Part shown: piece after piece, positions 1 to 39,919 of the stretch
Layout: each line of letters opens with the position of its first letter
Position numbering within the stretch: position 1 is the first letter of the stretch
Source of the DNA: Homalodisca vitripennis
Lineage: Eukaryota > Arthropoda > Insecta > Hemiptera > Cicadellidae
Assembly: GCF_021130785.1 (NCBI RefSeq)
Contig: NC_060207.1
Coordinates: 194,733,501-194,797,500, forward strand
Length of the DNA: 64,000 nt
Direction of reading: 5' to 3'
The notes under the pieces: generated by a model
Databases searched by the model: none
The model's input: only the letters and a program-made list of their open reading frames with translations
Told to the model about the DNA's origin: nothing
Position numbers and translations under genes: made by a program

Positions 1-151
1 AATAAAATTATACAGTAATGTCTCTATGTTTAACTATTCAACACAAGTAGTAAAAATTTAATCAGAATCAATACATTAATTTTTAATTTTCATAATTATT
101 TAATAATACTATGTTATATGGCTTCAGAACATTTTAAATATACAAACAAAG

Positions 152-309
152 AAATGAGTAAATAGAATTTTTACAAGAATCATTTTTTTACATTACTTGA
201 GATGTTCCTGCTTAGATGCCCAAAAACTCAAAAATAAAAATAAAAAATAAATTAAAAACTCAAATTTTAGGACCTACAAATACTTTTATCATATACTATA
301 TATAATACC

Positions 310-340
<31 letters not shown>

Positions 341-542
341 GGTAAATAAAAAATTAACACATTCTGAGATTTTAAAATGAATAAATAGAATTTTTACAAG
401 AATCATTTTTATATTACTTGAGATGTTCCTGCATGGATGTCCAACTAAATAAAAAAATTCAAACTTTAGGACCTACAAATACTTTTATCCTATACTTTGT
501 ATATGGTATATAAAAAATTAACACATTCTGAGATTTAAAAAC
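152..542. repeat. Two-copy tandem duplication (~222-bp period) with (AT)n
   Basis: The block TAGAATTTTTACAAGAATCA recurs at ~165 and ~387, followed in both copies by TTACTTGAGATGTTCCTGC, TTAGGACCTACAAATACTTT and AAAAAATTAACACATTCTGA. Copy 1 additionally holds an (AT)n run at ~312-340. Copy 2 is slightly shorter. Bases 1-151 hold only AT-rich sequence. Confidence 0.85.
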
Positions 543-1279
543 CTCTTCTAGACTATTCAAACTGTCACACCACAAAGCACAGAGTAATTTCATGGATGAT
601 CAGTCAAGTGTTAAAGCCAATCAAGGCCCTTCTGCAATAAAAGAACTATAATTATTGTGTCTGTCTGGTTTTAAGACATTATCCCAAATTAATTTCATCT
701 GTTAAGAAATGTATTATTTTGTTGACATGGGATTTCATTACATACATTCTAGTGTAAATTTTGGTAACATTTGGTATGGTTTCATAAACAATCAAGTAGA
801 GAAACACATTACTCTAATGGAAAGAGGAGGAAAAAAAATTTAATTTAATTGATCAAAAAATATGAATTACTTTACTGTTAAAAGAATATAGATGTAAGAC
901 TTGAGTTTTCCATCAATTTAAGATTTTTTTAAATTTGGAATTATTGTATATTTAATTACAAAATCATAACCATGACTTATTGTGGTATAGATATTACAAT
1001 AATTAAGACAATGTATAATGAATATAAACTAAAACACTGTAAGGTGTCATTTTTATGGATGTGCACATTAATTTTCTCGAACTTGTGTATATGCACATTT
1101 ACATACCTACATATTACACAACATGTATTTTATCTACATATTTTATACCCATTGTAATCAAATATTCTTTATTTAATTTATTATTCCTTTTGGATTGCAC
1201 TATACTAATTTACAGTGATGTCTATAATATTATGTTAATTCTTTGTTTAAACGTTTGTCAATAACACTGGATTATTTTA
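543..1279. other. AT-rich non-coding stretch
   Basis: I see no supported gene here. The short open frames at 972-1264 are AT-rich, hydrophobic and low in complexity, without homology that I recognise. If AdSS continues off the window, this is intron 5. Confidence 0.5.
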
Positions 1280-1460
1280 AAGAGTATTAGGATTTTGGAC
1301 ATTTGCTATCGTTTATATGTTACAAAAGTTTTATGTACATGCATAACCTTATATGATATGGTTTTTAGACACCTGTGAAAGGGGGTAGATTTGAATCCTC
1401 AAAAATGTTATATTTTTGTAACATATAACAATAGCAAATGTCCCAAATCCTCTTATCCTT
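1280..1460. repeat. Imperfect foldback inverted repeat, arms ~47-51 bp
   Basis: The left arm (1280-1330: ATTAGGATTTTGGACATTTG, CTAT, then ATATGTTACAAAA) is the near-complement of the right arm (~1412-1460: TTTTGTAACATATAAC, ATAG, CAAATGTCCCAAATCCTCTT). An ~80-bp spacer separates them. This may be a small foldback element. The spacer contains TTTGAATCC, similar to a tRNA B box, but no A box was found. Confidence 0.7.
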
Positions 1461-1924
1461 CCATTAAACGTCTCCTGTATTTTTTTTATCTATGCTGCCA
1501 ATCAAAAATTACATTATTTACCCAATTGATTCTTTTTGAATTGCTTGTCATAGTTTGCCACTGCTGTCTTAGAAGGCTCTAATGTAGAACAATTAATGCA
1601 CAGTTTGTTAGAGTATTGAGTTTTTTAATCTTTTTGTTGTAAACTTAGTTTTTGTTGAAAAGATTGATAAAATAAATGTTGTGTTTAAATTAAGATGAAG
1701 TACAATAAAACACTTTGTAAATCTGTAGTTATTTTTAAAAGTTGAAATGTTACCACTTTGTGAAATACTTAAATTATAGATCGTAAACTCCTTATTAAAT
1801 TCATCATTATTTCTTAACTTATGCTATTTCAATGAAAAACATTGAATTTCACTAGAGACAGATTAAGCAATTTATAGTTGATTTATGTTAGTCAAAACAT
1901 AAATAAATGTTATTTTTCTCTCTT
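1461..1924. other. AT-rich non-coding stretch
   Basis: I see nothing supportable in this stretch. It is A/T-rich intron-like sequence without conserved open frames. Confidence 0.4.
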
Positions 1925-2087
1925 TTAAGCCTCAGCTTCAGCTATGTAGGCTTCGGTGTATACTGGTTTATTTTCAAAGTACACACGCTGTTTCGTGTCT
2001 ATACATTATTGGCCCTCCCCGGGATTTGAACCCGTGATCTCTCAGTTAGAGAGCCGAGACTATAAACATTAGTCTATGGAGGAGGAC
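1925..2087 (-). repeat. tRNA-like sequence with trailing body: probable tRNA-derived SINE or tRNA pseudogene
   Basis: On the minus strand 2087-2011 folds as a tRNA-like molecule. The ends GTCCTCC and GGAGGGC pair over 7 bp, and a T arm ACGGG-TTCAAAT-CCCGG has the B-box GGTTCAAATCC. Two hairpins lie between (AGACTA/TAGTCT and CTCTC/GAGAG). The anticodon loop is irregular (8 bases if CTCGG pairs CTGAG), so a working tRNA is unlikely. Sequence from 2010 down to about 1925 looks like a SINE body; its end is not defined. Confidence 0.55.
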
Positions 2088-2279
2088 TAAATATATTCAT
2101 TCTTAGGTTTACATTGCTGGTGTAATGACTATCATTAAGGTTAAAGGTTCAAACTACATTAAACAATTGCTATCAAAATTGAAATCTTCTGTCAATGAAT
2201 GTTAGACCAAACTAACAGAACCAGTAACACACTTCCACAGGTGAGGGAAAGAGGCAGATCATATTGGACTGGCTGAAGC

Positions 2280-2856
2280 TTAACACATTCACTGCGGGTG
2301 ACGAGCATGCTCGTCATGCGAAAATGGCGCACCGGGCGGTGGACGAGCGAGCTTGGCATACGGCAGCTGTTTTCATATTGCCTCAGTGTGAGCTAAGCAG
2401 TTGCCCGGGAAGGCTGTAACATTCATAGCGAGGTGTATTGCCAATAATGTTATTGACAATAATTTTTCATCTGATGAAGACAATGAGTCGAGTTCGAACA
2501 GTTCTAGGGACAGTGAAGGCAACATACCCCACCCCCAGTGGGCCACCCCACCCCAATACATGTAATTGATGTACTATCTACGTGTCATTCATGTACTATA
2601 TACGTGTAATTTGCGAGTGTTTGTGCCGAAACCTAGTGCGCTGCGAGCACATACAACACGGGGACCGGCACCCGGTGCGGACGACGAGCAGACTCGGCAC
2701 GGACATGACGTCACCCGTTCCGGCCAACGAAGCTTCCGGGATACCTTGGACAACCCTTTCGGCTATCCTTACTCCATTTTGGGTAAGTAAAAAGAAAAAA
2801 AAAATTCCCACATTTTCTGTCGCCGGTAATTTTGTCATCCGCAGTGAATGTATTAA
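2280..2856. mobile_element. piggyBac-like MITE with TTAA target duplication
   Basis: TTAA at 2280-2283 is followed by CACATTCACTGCGGGTGAC. The far end is GTCATCCGCAGTGAATGTA followed by TTAA at 2853-2856. The two termini match in 17 of 19 positions as inverted repeats. Just inside the left terminus is an 18-bp perfect palindrome (2299-2316). A plus-strand stretch at ~2436-2522 reads as acidic Ser/Asp/Glu-rich sequence (NFSSDEDNESSSNSS), resembling piggyBac transposase N-termini, so this may be an internally deleted derivative. It lies upstream of AdSS exon 5 on the plus strand, i.e. in intron 5. Confidence 0.75.
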
Positions 2857-3104
2857 ACAATCATGATCAGTCTGGCCAATCAACAATCAGATTTTATAAG
2901 TTATTTTTAATCTTAATTATTTCTAAGTTTAAATAAATAAAAAAAAAAAACAGAGAAAATAGAGTCAAAGAACCATAAATCTTTAAAGATTTAGGCTTGG
3001 CTGAATAGGCTTAAAACCAAAATATTTTACAAAATCTACCTGTTTTGACTTACTTTAAATCTATTTCTACTTAAAAAAATTGTATCTACTTCACAGCCAC
3101 TGAC

Positions 3105-32600
<29,496 letters not shown>

Positions 32601-32800
32601 TTTCGAAGAATTGTTGTTTCTTTCTCTTCACCCGTACAACCTTCTCTTCAAGCACGACCGTAACAAAGCCAAGGTTAGCTTAAGCTTAGCCCTTTTAGCG
32701 CAATCTGAAAACTGGAACAAGCTGTCTGCCAGAGGGCGGGGCTAAAATGAACTTGGTGGAAACAGCTGAGTAAAAAGGTTGCCATTAACCATACACGAAC
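32601..32800 (-). promoter_or_regulatory. AdSS upstream/5' UTR region with GC box
   Basis: The 200 bases upstream of the AdSS start are less AT-rich than the surroundings. They contain GGGCGGGGC at 32734-32742 (an Sp1-type GC box) and, nearer the ATG, a GAAGAGAAAGAAAC purine tract on the minus strand. No TATA box is obvious, consistent with a housekeeping promoter. The transcription start cannot be placed. Confidence 0.5.
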
Positions 32801-33191
32801 AAACAATCAAGAGTTAAAATAATTCACAGTTAAGTATTATGTCAGATGTATAATAAAAGGACTGTATATATATATATTAATTCAATAAATAGCAATCTAA
32901 TCAATACTAAACAAAATGCGATTAATACAAATAAGAAAGGTATTTCCACTATAAATAGTACAAATTATGCATGTTCTAGAAAATTAAATAAAAAAAGAAT
33001 TTTATTTTACTGATTAAAGTAATTCAAATAATAAATTTGCTTTGTGCAGTAAAATGTGTTTCAGGTAAATTTTAAATGTATATAATTGAACATTTTTGTG
33101 CCATAAAGTCATTAATTTTATTATACTTAGAAGCATTAAAATAAATCAGATGAAATTTATTTTCCAACTACCCGTGGATTTGTTTGTAGTA

Positions 33192-33958
33192 GTTTTTATG
33201 GTACTTTGGGATTATACCGACCACACCCAGACATGAATCGTTATTTAACATTTTGCTTCTACTGATTACTAGATTAGCGTAGAAGACTATTTCGTCAGTA
33301 TAAAACAGGAATTGTCTTATCGCAAACCCCTCCCCATCCTCAGACAGAGGTCAAAGTCGAGCGTCTAGTAGATAACGTGATTGCAGAGCCTCGCCGCCCG
33401 TTCAGCTGGTGCATCGCTTTGTTGTACTTTCGTGTTTTACCTCTACATTTCTCCAAACACAAAAATTTAACAAAAACAAACATTTACCAAACTAAACTCT
33501 TTATTAAAAAAACACTCAAAACTTGTTTTTATTCTTGATCACATTCCGCCACCCAAAATGCGAGTGCCTCCGGCCATCAGCGCGGGCTTCGACAGCACCT
33601 TCGGTGCTGCCCCGCGCTGATGTCGACGAAAGAAAAACATCCCTCGAGATAGTACCTATCAGTAAAATATCAAATTCTAGAGGGGCTAATCAGAAATATA
33701 AATTGAATTGAAATGGAAAGGCAATTATGTACCGTGCAAATCACGTGATGCCGCGCGGCCTGCCGTAATCAGGATTCTCGAGAAAGATAAGATAACAGCG
33801 ACAACAATACCGATCACAATACCTGGAAATGCTTGTAAGTTTGTAATTTTGTAATTGAAGAGTTGTTTTTTCGTTCTATCATGTTTGTTTCTATAAATTT
33901 CTATTTTTGTGTTCTTCATACTGGTGTGGTCGGTATAATCCCAAAGTACCGTTTTTAT
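33192..33958. mobile_element. Class II element with 8-bp target duplication GTTTTTAT
   Basis: GTTTTTAT occurs at 33192-33199 and 33951-33958. Between them the termini GGTACTTTGGGATTATACCG followed by ACCACACC form an almost perfect inverted repeat of ~28 bp. An 8-bp duplication fits hAT, P or Merlin; the GG start is more like Merlin. The interior carries a strong hairpin (33575-33622) but no transposase that I recognise. Confidence 0.8.
33575..33622. repeat. Two-tier GC-rich hairpin
   Basis: CATCAGCGCGGG (33575-33586) pairs exactly with CCCGCGCTGATG (33611-33622). Inside lies a second perfect stem CAGCACC/GGTGCTG closing a TTC loop. Confidence 0.9.
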
Positions 33959-34779
33959 TACATAGAAAATTTAAAAAAATCCTGGATCAGATATTTACAT
34001 TTGTGAGAAAATTAATTTCAATGTCATAAATGTTAAGGATTAATTAAGGTAACTAATTTTTTAATTTGTTGGGACATGATCATTTCAAATACGTTCAAAA
34101 TCCCATCAAATATTTCATTAAAATTCAGATTTTCTTTAACCTTAGATGTACCCGATGTTACCCCAACATACGAAAGGGACGCTGCAGATGTTGCAGTACA
34201 TCTATGAGCATGTGATACATGTGGATTTAGGTCTTATACAAATTGATCAGCCTTGCCATTTTCTGGGGTAGGTACTTTCTTAGTACCTACTCGGTTTCAG
34301 AGGTAAGACATATTTATTTTTTATGTCCTTTTATATAGAATATTTTTTGTAATTTGCAGGGTGCTTACCAATACATAGTACGCATTTGAGGGGAGCATTT
34401 TTAGATTTGTTACAACTACTATAATCATTTACACAGCGGTTTGGGTGCTAGCAGTAAGATATGCGAATACCGCCGGCACTATTTACAATGTATCACATCA
34501 TTACGTTTATGTAGAGGTTCAAATACTATACATGCATTCAGAAGGAAATGGACGTCTAAAATTTCCTTGTTATTCGCCGATGGCACTAAATCTATGATAA
34601 ATCTATCGAATCCTTAAATTTTAAATTTCTTGATTCAATATATCAGTACGGCCATAAGCTTATGCAGCTGTTTTTATTTTCTGTGGTTTAGTAGAGAAGT
34701 GCATGTTTTAAAAAAAAGAATCTAATAGGCCCTTTTTTCTTGATTTGGTAAGTACGAAACTTCATCATAAGCTCACTGA

Positions 34780-35365
34780 GTGTTTAATGAGAACATGGTA
34801 TATGCATGAATGGTCACTAAACTCCACACGAACCCTTTTCAGAACATCCAAGAAGGTCTTTTTATGGTACATCACAACCGCAGTGACTGATGTATCCTGA
34901 TCCAGTACTGGTCAGGATACAAGTGCGAAATAAAAAATATGAATCTCTGGTTGAGTAGGCACAACTTATTGAAACTAACCCGCACTACGTTCGCATAAAG
35001 TACAACAATGGGAGAGAAGCAGTTATATTAACCCGTCTTCTGCAGCGCCACCCGAAGCTATTCTACAACTTATAATCATATCAGCACCTTCAGACTCCGA
35101 TGTTGCATTCATAAACACAAATCAAAATTGTAACTCACCTCAAACAAGGAGGACTATTAGCCAAGAATTGAATAATAATCAACAAGAGGAGTGCTCTATT
35201 GAACCTAATGATAGTACCGTGATAAATCTTTAAAATTACAGTCCTTCACCTATGACGACTCCATTGTCATCACATAGCGTAGAGCAGTTAACAATCCATT
35301 GCTCTTCTAGAGCAAGAAAATCACCTACATTTGTCAGAGACTATGTTTTAATAAAGGAGGGGTGA
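34780..35365 (+). pseudogene. C-terminal integrase/pol tail of an LTR retrotransposon
   Basis: The plus strand reads LIETNPHYVRIKYNNGREAV followed by ILTRLL (the SH3-like C-terminal part of retroelement integrases), then a polar Asn/Gln/Ser-rich stretch. The end SSRARKSPTFVRDYV stops with TGA at 35363-35365, as Ty3/Gypsy- or Copia-type polyproteins do. Two stops interrupt it. No LTR was identified. Sequence 33960-34780 upstream may belong to it but has no motif I can name. A 9-bp stem hairpin lies at 34268-34290. Confidence 0.45.
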
Positions 35366-35504
35366 ATGTACAGAGTGGAGCGCGGTAATTTCCTTTTTTG
35401 CACTGCAGGCTGTGGCGGCACTGTTGGTCGAAGAGAGGGGAGAGTGGGCGTGGCTTATAGTGGCTGACGGGAGAATTGTATTCCTCCGCGTTCCAGTTGC
35501 CATC

Positions 35505-35718
35505 ATGCAGTGGACACAAGAGGAGAGGTCGTTTTGTGTTGAAGCGTATTTTTCAAATGCCCACTCGATCATTGCAGTGCAGCGTGCTTTTCGTTTACGT
35601 TTCGCTGTTCCCCCACGCGGACGTGTTCCTGGTCGGCAATCAATTGTAAATTAGGTAACTGCATTCAAAACAGCAGGTAATGTGTCATGTGTACGAAGGG
35701 GACCTCAGAGAAATTTAT
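35505..35718 (+). pseudogene. 5' part of the split mariner transposase
   Basis: It encodes MQWTQEERSFCVEAYFSN followed by HSIIAVQRAFRLRF and the Arg/Pro hinge, matching residues 1 to about 50 of the intact copy. A stop after RQSIVN replaces the expected Trp codon, and GNVSCVRRGPQRN follows up to the junction. An upstream in-frame stop supports the Met at 35505 as the true start. Confidence 0.8.
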
Positions 35719-36540
35719 GAACGGCATTCTTTGATAACTGAATAACCCTTTATGGGTACTGATAGTGCATAATTTCTTAGATTCTTCATATAACTCTAGC
35801 TGCATATAAGCTTGGCATAAAATCTATTTTACTGAATTTCTCGCCTTTCTGTAAACAAGTAAACATTTCATCTATTCTGGGGATAGGGTACTTTTCAACT
35901 TCTAAACATGGATTTAAGGTAACTTTAAAATCTCCGCAAATGCGTATTCCTCCGTCCTGGTTTTTATTACTGGAACAATGGGAGTGCCCCAGTCACTACT
36001 TTTTACTGGAACAAGTACTTTTTCCTCAGTTAACCTTTCTAGTTCCTTTTCGACTTTAGTTTTAAGTGAAAAGGGAATGGACCGTGGCTTAAAATACCTT
36101 GGTGTGGCGTCAGGTTTTAACTTTAATTTAACTGGTTCACCTTTGTATTGACCTAATTTGTCACTGAAAACTTCCGGAAATTCTTTGATCAAATCTTTAG
36201 CTAATTCAATGCAATGTTTAACCTCGTAACATCCGGATTACTGTCTTTATTGCTTATGCCAAAATATTTTATTTTTGAAAGATATTTCCACACCGAGACT
36301 TTGAAGCCAATTTCGTCGTATGAGAGGGTGAGCTCCTTTCTTGATTACAAACAATTCAAGAAATTTGCTAACTCCTTGATATTGAACATCCACTTCATTT
36401 TCCCTAACGGAACTATAGGTTCATTCGTATACGAACTTAGAGATAAGTCAGTGGGCAATAATTTACAACTATAAAGGTTTTCTTTGTAAAATTTCTCGCT
36501 GCACACGATACTACTGTATCAGCCTCAAAATAGATTGGCT
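35719..36540 (-). pseudogene. Protease trace and N-terminal reverse transcriptase of the Gypsy-like element
   Basis: IYFEADT at ~36540-36510 corresponds to the aspartic protease Asp-Thr region, followed by disrupted sequence. The longest RT frame, 36192-35914, reads EFPEVFSDKLGQYKGEPVKL and GTPIVPVIKTR, the standard Gypsy RT opening. Then in other frames come LNPCLEVEKY-like, FSKIDFM and ISTHKGLFSY words. The YVDD box is absent because the element ends at 35719. Confidence 0.8.
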
Positions 36541-36578
36541 TACCCTTAACTATTAATTCTAATTTAACCGGACTAACT

Positions 36579-37630
36579 TTAATGTTGCTCAACTTCCCTT
36601 TCATTCATTTTAAATAAATTTGAAATATCTTCCTCATAGCTTTCAGGTTCAACATTACTATCAGTGTTTTGACTACATACTTCTTCTACATAATTATGTC
36701 TACTATCATTTTTATTTTTAAAGTGTTTAAACTTAGATTGTTGGTTTTGGGGCTTACCCTTTGATCGACAAACCCTTAGCAATGTGATTCTTTTTTTTCC
36801 ACACGCGTTACACGTAACACCAAACAATCGACACTGATGGCGCAAATGGCCCACATTACCACAACACGAACACACACTGCACTTTGTAGTCGTGCGAAGC
36901 TCTGCTTTTGGGGTTGTGGTGGAGACTTCCAGGTGTGGTAGCGCCGCCGGCACCCGCCGATTCTCTGCTCCCAGCTGTTACACTGCGGTGATGAGCTGTC
37001 ATCTTTTGTAGTCGCTCGGCGTTGCGGCTTCCGTTGATCGCCAAGGCTGCTGCATTCTTCTCAGCGGCTTCTGCTGACGTGATGATTTTAACTGCTTGGT
37101 CAAAGGTCAAGCTGGATTCTCCTAACAGTTTTTGTTTTGTTGCTTCATTTCTGATTCCGGAGACTAAACGATCTCGCAGGTAATCGTTTAAAACTGCCCC
37201 AAATTCACAATGGGTGGACATCTTTCTTAACTGGGCGATGTAGTCTGCTGCTGATTCGCCTTCGTGATGAATCCTCTTGCTGAACTTGTACCTCTCGGCT
37301 ATGAACGATGGTTTTGGATACAAGTGATCTTGAATCAAAGATACTAATGCGTCAAAACTTTTTGTAGACGGCTTATTGGGCGTGCATAAATCCCTTAATA
37401 GACTGTACGTTTTTTACACCGGCAACAGTTAATAACGTGCTAACCTTTTTCTCCTCCTTAATATTGTTGCACTCGATGAATAGTTCGAAGCGCTCGATAT
37501 GAGACGACCACGTCTCACTATTTTGATCGTATTCACCGATTCCGCCGATTATTCCCGACATTTTTGTGTGTTGCCCGGCAGTTCGATATTGTGTAGTAAC
37601 GGCGCTAAATCCACTTCGTCCATCCGACAT
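36579..37630 (-). pseudogene. Gag polyprotein of the Gypsy-like element, frameshifted
   Basis: The minus-strand start at 37630 gives MSDGRSGFSAV, with TWSSHIERFELFIECNNI typical of Gypsy capsid N-termini. A frameshift near 37405 moves to the frame containing LCTPNKPSTKSFDAL and LIQDHLYPKP. The next block, SAADYIAQLRKMSTHCEFG then LRDRLVSGIRNEATKQKLL, matches the retrotransposon gag core. Another shift near 36870 leads into two CCHC-type knuckles (CSCCGNVGHLRHQC and CNACGKK...), the second having lost its His. Confidence 0.85.
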
Positions 37631-37719
37631 TTACACGTGTTGTCCGAAATTTACACTACGCGGCACAATCGAACAGTTGCATTGCCCGGTATGTAAATTT
37701 AACCGACCTCGTCGCCATT

Positions 37720-38047
37720 TGTTATGTTTGTTCTAAATAACAGTACGTATGCCGGGGGCGGCGTGAATCGAAATAAAGAACACTTTTACATTTCTTAAAA
37801 CACGGCCACACGAGGGGTGGTGTGGCAAGCGAGACTGGGAGTTGACTGACTACCGGCTCAAGGAATGCTCGGACGAGGCAGTGACCAAAGGAGAGGGGGG
37901 TCAGGTGATCTCGAGTAGCCAATGCCGTTTATTCAAAATCATACGATTAAAACAGCCGACACATTACGTCATATGGGGTGAGGTGCACATGTTGCAAATA
38001 TATCTAAACTTACTAGATAATGATACAAAGAATATTCATATATAACA
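37720..38047 (-). repeat. Solo-visible 5' LTR of the Gypsy-like element
   Basis: On the minus strand it begins TGTTATATATG and ends ACATAACA, giving the TGTTAT...ATAACA inverted ends expected of an LTR. It is 328 bp long and contains AATAAA. It is followed at once by AATGGCGACGAGGTCGG, a plausible primer-binding site. No second copy was found. Confidence 0.75.
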
Positions 38048-38906
38048 GATTACAACACCGGAAAACATCGATAGAGTTAGAGAGAGCAGCAGTACTGCAA
38101 TCTCCAAAACGCTCTGCTCGGAAGCAATCACTTGCTCTTGACATTTCAAGACGTTCTCTCAACTGGACTCTTCATGATTAACTGAGATTTCTCCCGTATA
38201 AAATGTGCGTGGTCCATCAATTGTCAGCACGGGACTATTTGACACGTGAAGACATGCTTGCAACTATACCGCGTGACGCAATTGTGTTCTTTTCTGATGA
38301 GGCACATTTTCACCTCAGTGGGTGTGTCAACAAGCAAAACATGCACTACTGGAGTGAAACAACCCCCGAGAATTCCACCAGAGACCTCTGCATTCGGACC
38401 GCGTCACTGTGTGGTGCGCCATATCGCGAGTAGGCATCATTGGCCCTTACTTTTTTCAGGATAACCGTCGTGCCATAACTGTGAACTCCGAACGGTACTT
38501 GACTATCATACAGGATCTTTTTCAGCCGGCTCTTGAGGCAATGCAATTAGAGGATACATGGTTCCAACAGGATGGTGCCACTGCACACACAGCGAGGGTT
38601 ACCATGAATTGTTTGAGGCAAATGTTTCCTGGACGGCTTATCTCTTTGAGGGGTGATGTGAACTGGCCAGCACGCTCACCAGACTTAGCCCCATGCGATT
38701 TTTTCCTTTGGAGTTACCTGAAGTCGAAGGTGTATATCAACCGTCCCAACACCTTGGAAGACCTAAGGAACAATATTGAGGCTGAAATTGGCAGAATACC
38801 AGTCGACATGCTTGTTAGAGTTAATGAAAACTTCAGAAAATGTATGCAGCAGTGTGTGGATGCCGAAGGTCGACATTTGCCAGATACATTATTTAAAACC
38901 ATGTAA
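38048..38906 (+). pseudogene. 3' part of the split mariner transposase
   Basis: It resumes with TTPENIDRVRE and goes on to FFSDEAHFHLSGCVNKQNMH in one frame, then shifts frame near 38400 to MWCAISRVGIIGPYFFQDNR. WFQQDGATAHTA and ARSPDLAPCDFFLWS follow, ending at 38906. All three catalytic Asp codons survive, with 41 residues between the second and third. The early part also contains stops, so the gene is dead independently of the insertion. Confidence 0.88.
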
Positions 38907-39130
38907 TTTAAAAATTCCCTTACTGTTCAATATAATTAAAATAAAAAATAATTTTTTCTAAGGTTCATAACTTTTTATTTAATTTCCAAATCAGCAAATT
39001 GCCGCGCTCCACCCTGTAGTATAATTATGATATATTTTTTCTGTCTTTAAAACAGCTGTTAAGTTTATTTATTATCAATATTTATGTTAATTGTTTACTT
39101 TCTGTATATCCATTCATCTAAATGTAGCTT

Positions 39131-39919
39131 TTATTGACGTGACAACGTCTTAAATTAGGTTGCGGCTCGGAGTCACTCATGAAAAAGTGTAACGCCCGGT
39201 AACGTTACGATGCCCGTCCAGTGAGTCCGCCGCACGGGATCCGCACGGGATAAAGCAGATAACTGTGGGTCCGCCGCACGGGATAGCTATGTTAGCAGAT
39301 AACTATGTTTATTCGTGAAAATGTGGAGTGCTTAGATTCGTCATTTACAACAACTACAACAATAAATGTAAATAATTGTACACTGATATTTCATTATCGT
39401 AAACTATGATTGATTGATTAATTGTTAGATTGACACAAAAGTTGAGAAACTGAGTTTATAGGTTATGTCATACTATTGACAAATGTCGATAGTGTTAAGT
39501 AAATTATTAGTTTAAATCACTCTGCAATCAATCGTAATTCAGTCGATTGAGAAGAAACAGCGCGTATTGCTAGTCAAACATTTAAAATAACAAATTATAA
39601 CCTCTAACCTGTCATAACAGTGCGACCAAACAAACGAACTAAACCGACCAATCACCACGCGCGGAGTTAGAATTTAACTGTGTTTAGCAAGAATTTCAAA
39701 TTCCAATTTTAGTAAATGTTTTATTCAACTTTACCATTTACAATAACAAATTTTAATTAATTTCAAATTATGTACAATGTTTTAGTAAACAAAATATATT
39801 TCTATAGTTAAAATTTGTGCAATTCTTATTTTCATTCAATTCCTTGTTCCTATTGTGCAATTTAATAATATTCATATCAATAAATATTCTACCGAGAAAA
39901 AGACGTTGTCACGTAAAAT
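39131..39919. mobile_element. Inverted-repeat element with ACGTGACAACGTCTT termini
   Basis: ACGTGACAACGTCTT at 39137-39151 reappears exactly as its complement at ~39900-39914, with partial similarity on both sides. The left motif GACGTGACAACGTC can itself fold on a GACA loop. Inside the left end is a CGCACGGGAT motif repeated three times (39231-39282). No transposase is seen. The outer boundaries and target site are uncertain. Confidence 0.5.

Larger units (their letters stand above)
35719..38047 (-). mobile_element. 3'-truncated Ty3/Gypsy-like LTR retrotransposon
   Basis: On the minus strand the order is LTR (38047-37720), a primer-binding-like site, gag with two zinc knuckles, a protease trace and the start of reverse transcriptase. 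The sequence stops abruptly at 35719 right after the RT words THKGLFSYQRMPF. The rest of pol and the second LTR are missing, so the insertion was followed by a deletion or was incomplete. Frameshifts in gag and stops in pol make it inactive. Confidence 0.85.
35371..39016 (+). mobile_element. Second DD41D mariner, split by a Gypsy-like insertion
   Basis: The ends CAGAGTGGAGCGCGGTAATT and the complement of AATTGCCGCGCTCCACCCTG are inverted repeats flanked by TA (35369-35370 and 39017-39018). Mariner sequence occupies 35371 to ~35718 and ~38048 to 39016; the middle ~2.3 kb is a truncated Gypsy-like element. Terminal sequences differ from those of the intact mariner at 17561, but the transposases are clearly related. 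Confidence 0.85.

Noticed and set aside
2011..2087. Functional tRNA gene on the minus strand
   Set aside because: The acceptor and T arms pair well, but the anticodon loop is irregular and a body follows, so a SINE or pseudogene is more likely.
2566..2886. Overlapping open frames on both strands
   Set aside because: They lie inside the piggyBac-like MITE, in competing frames without motifs.
36214..36474. Plus-strand 86-residue open frame
   Set aside because: It overlaps Gypsy pol sequence on the minus strand and has no motif; it is a shadow frame.
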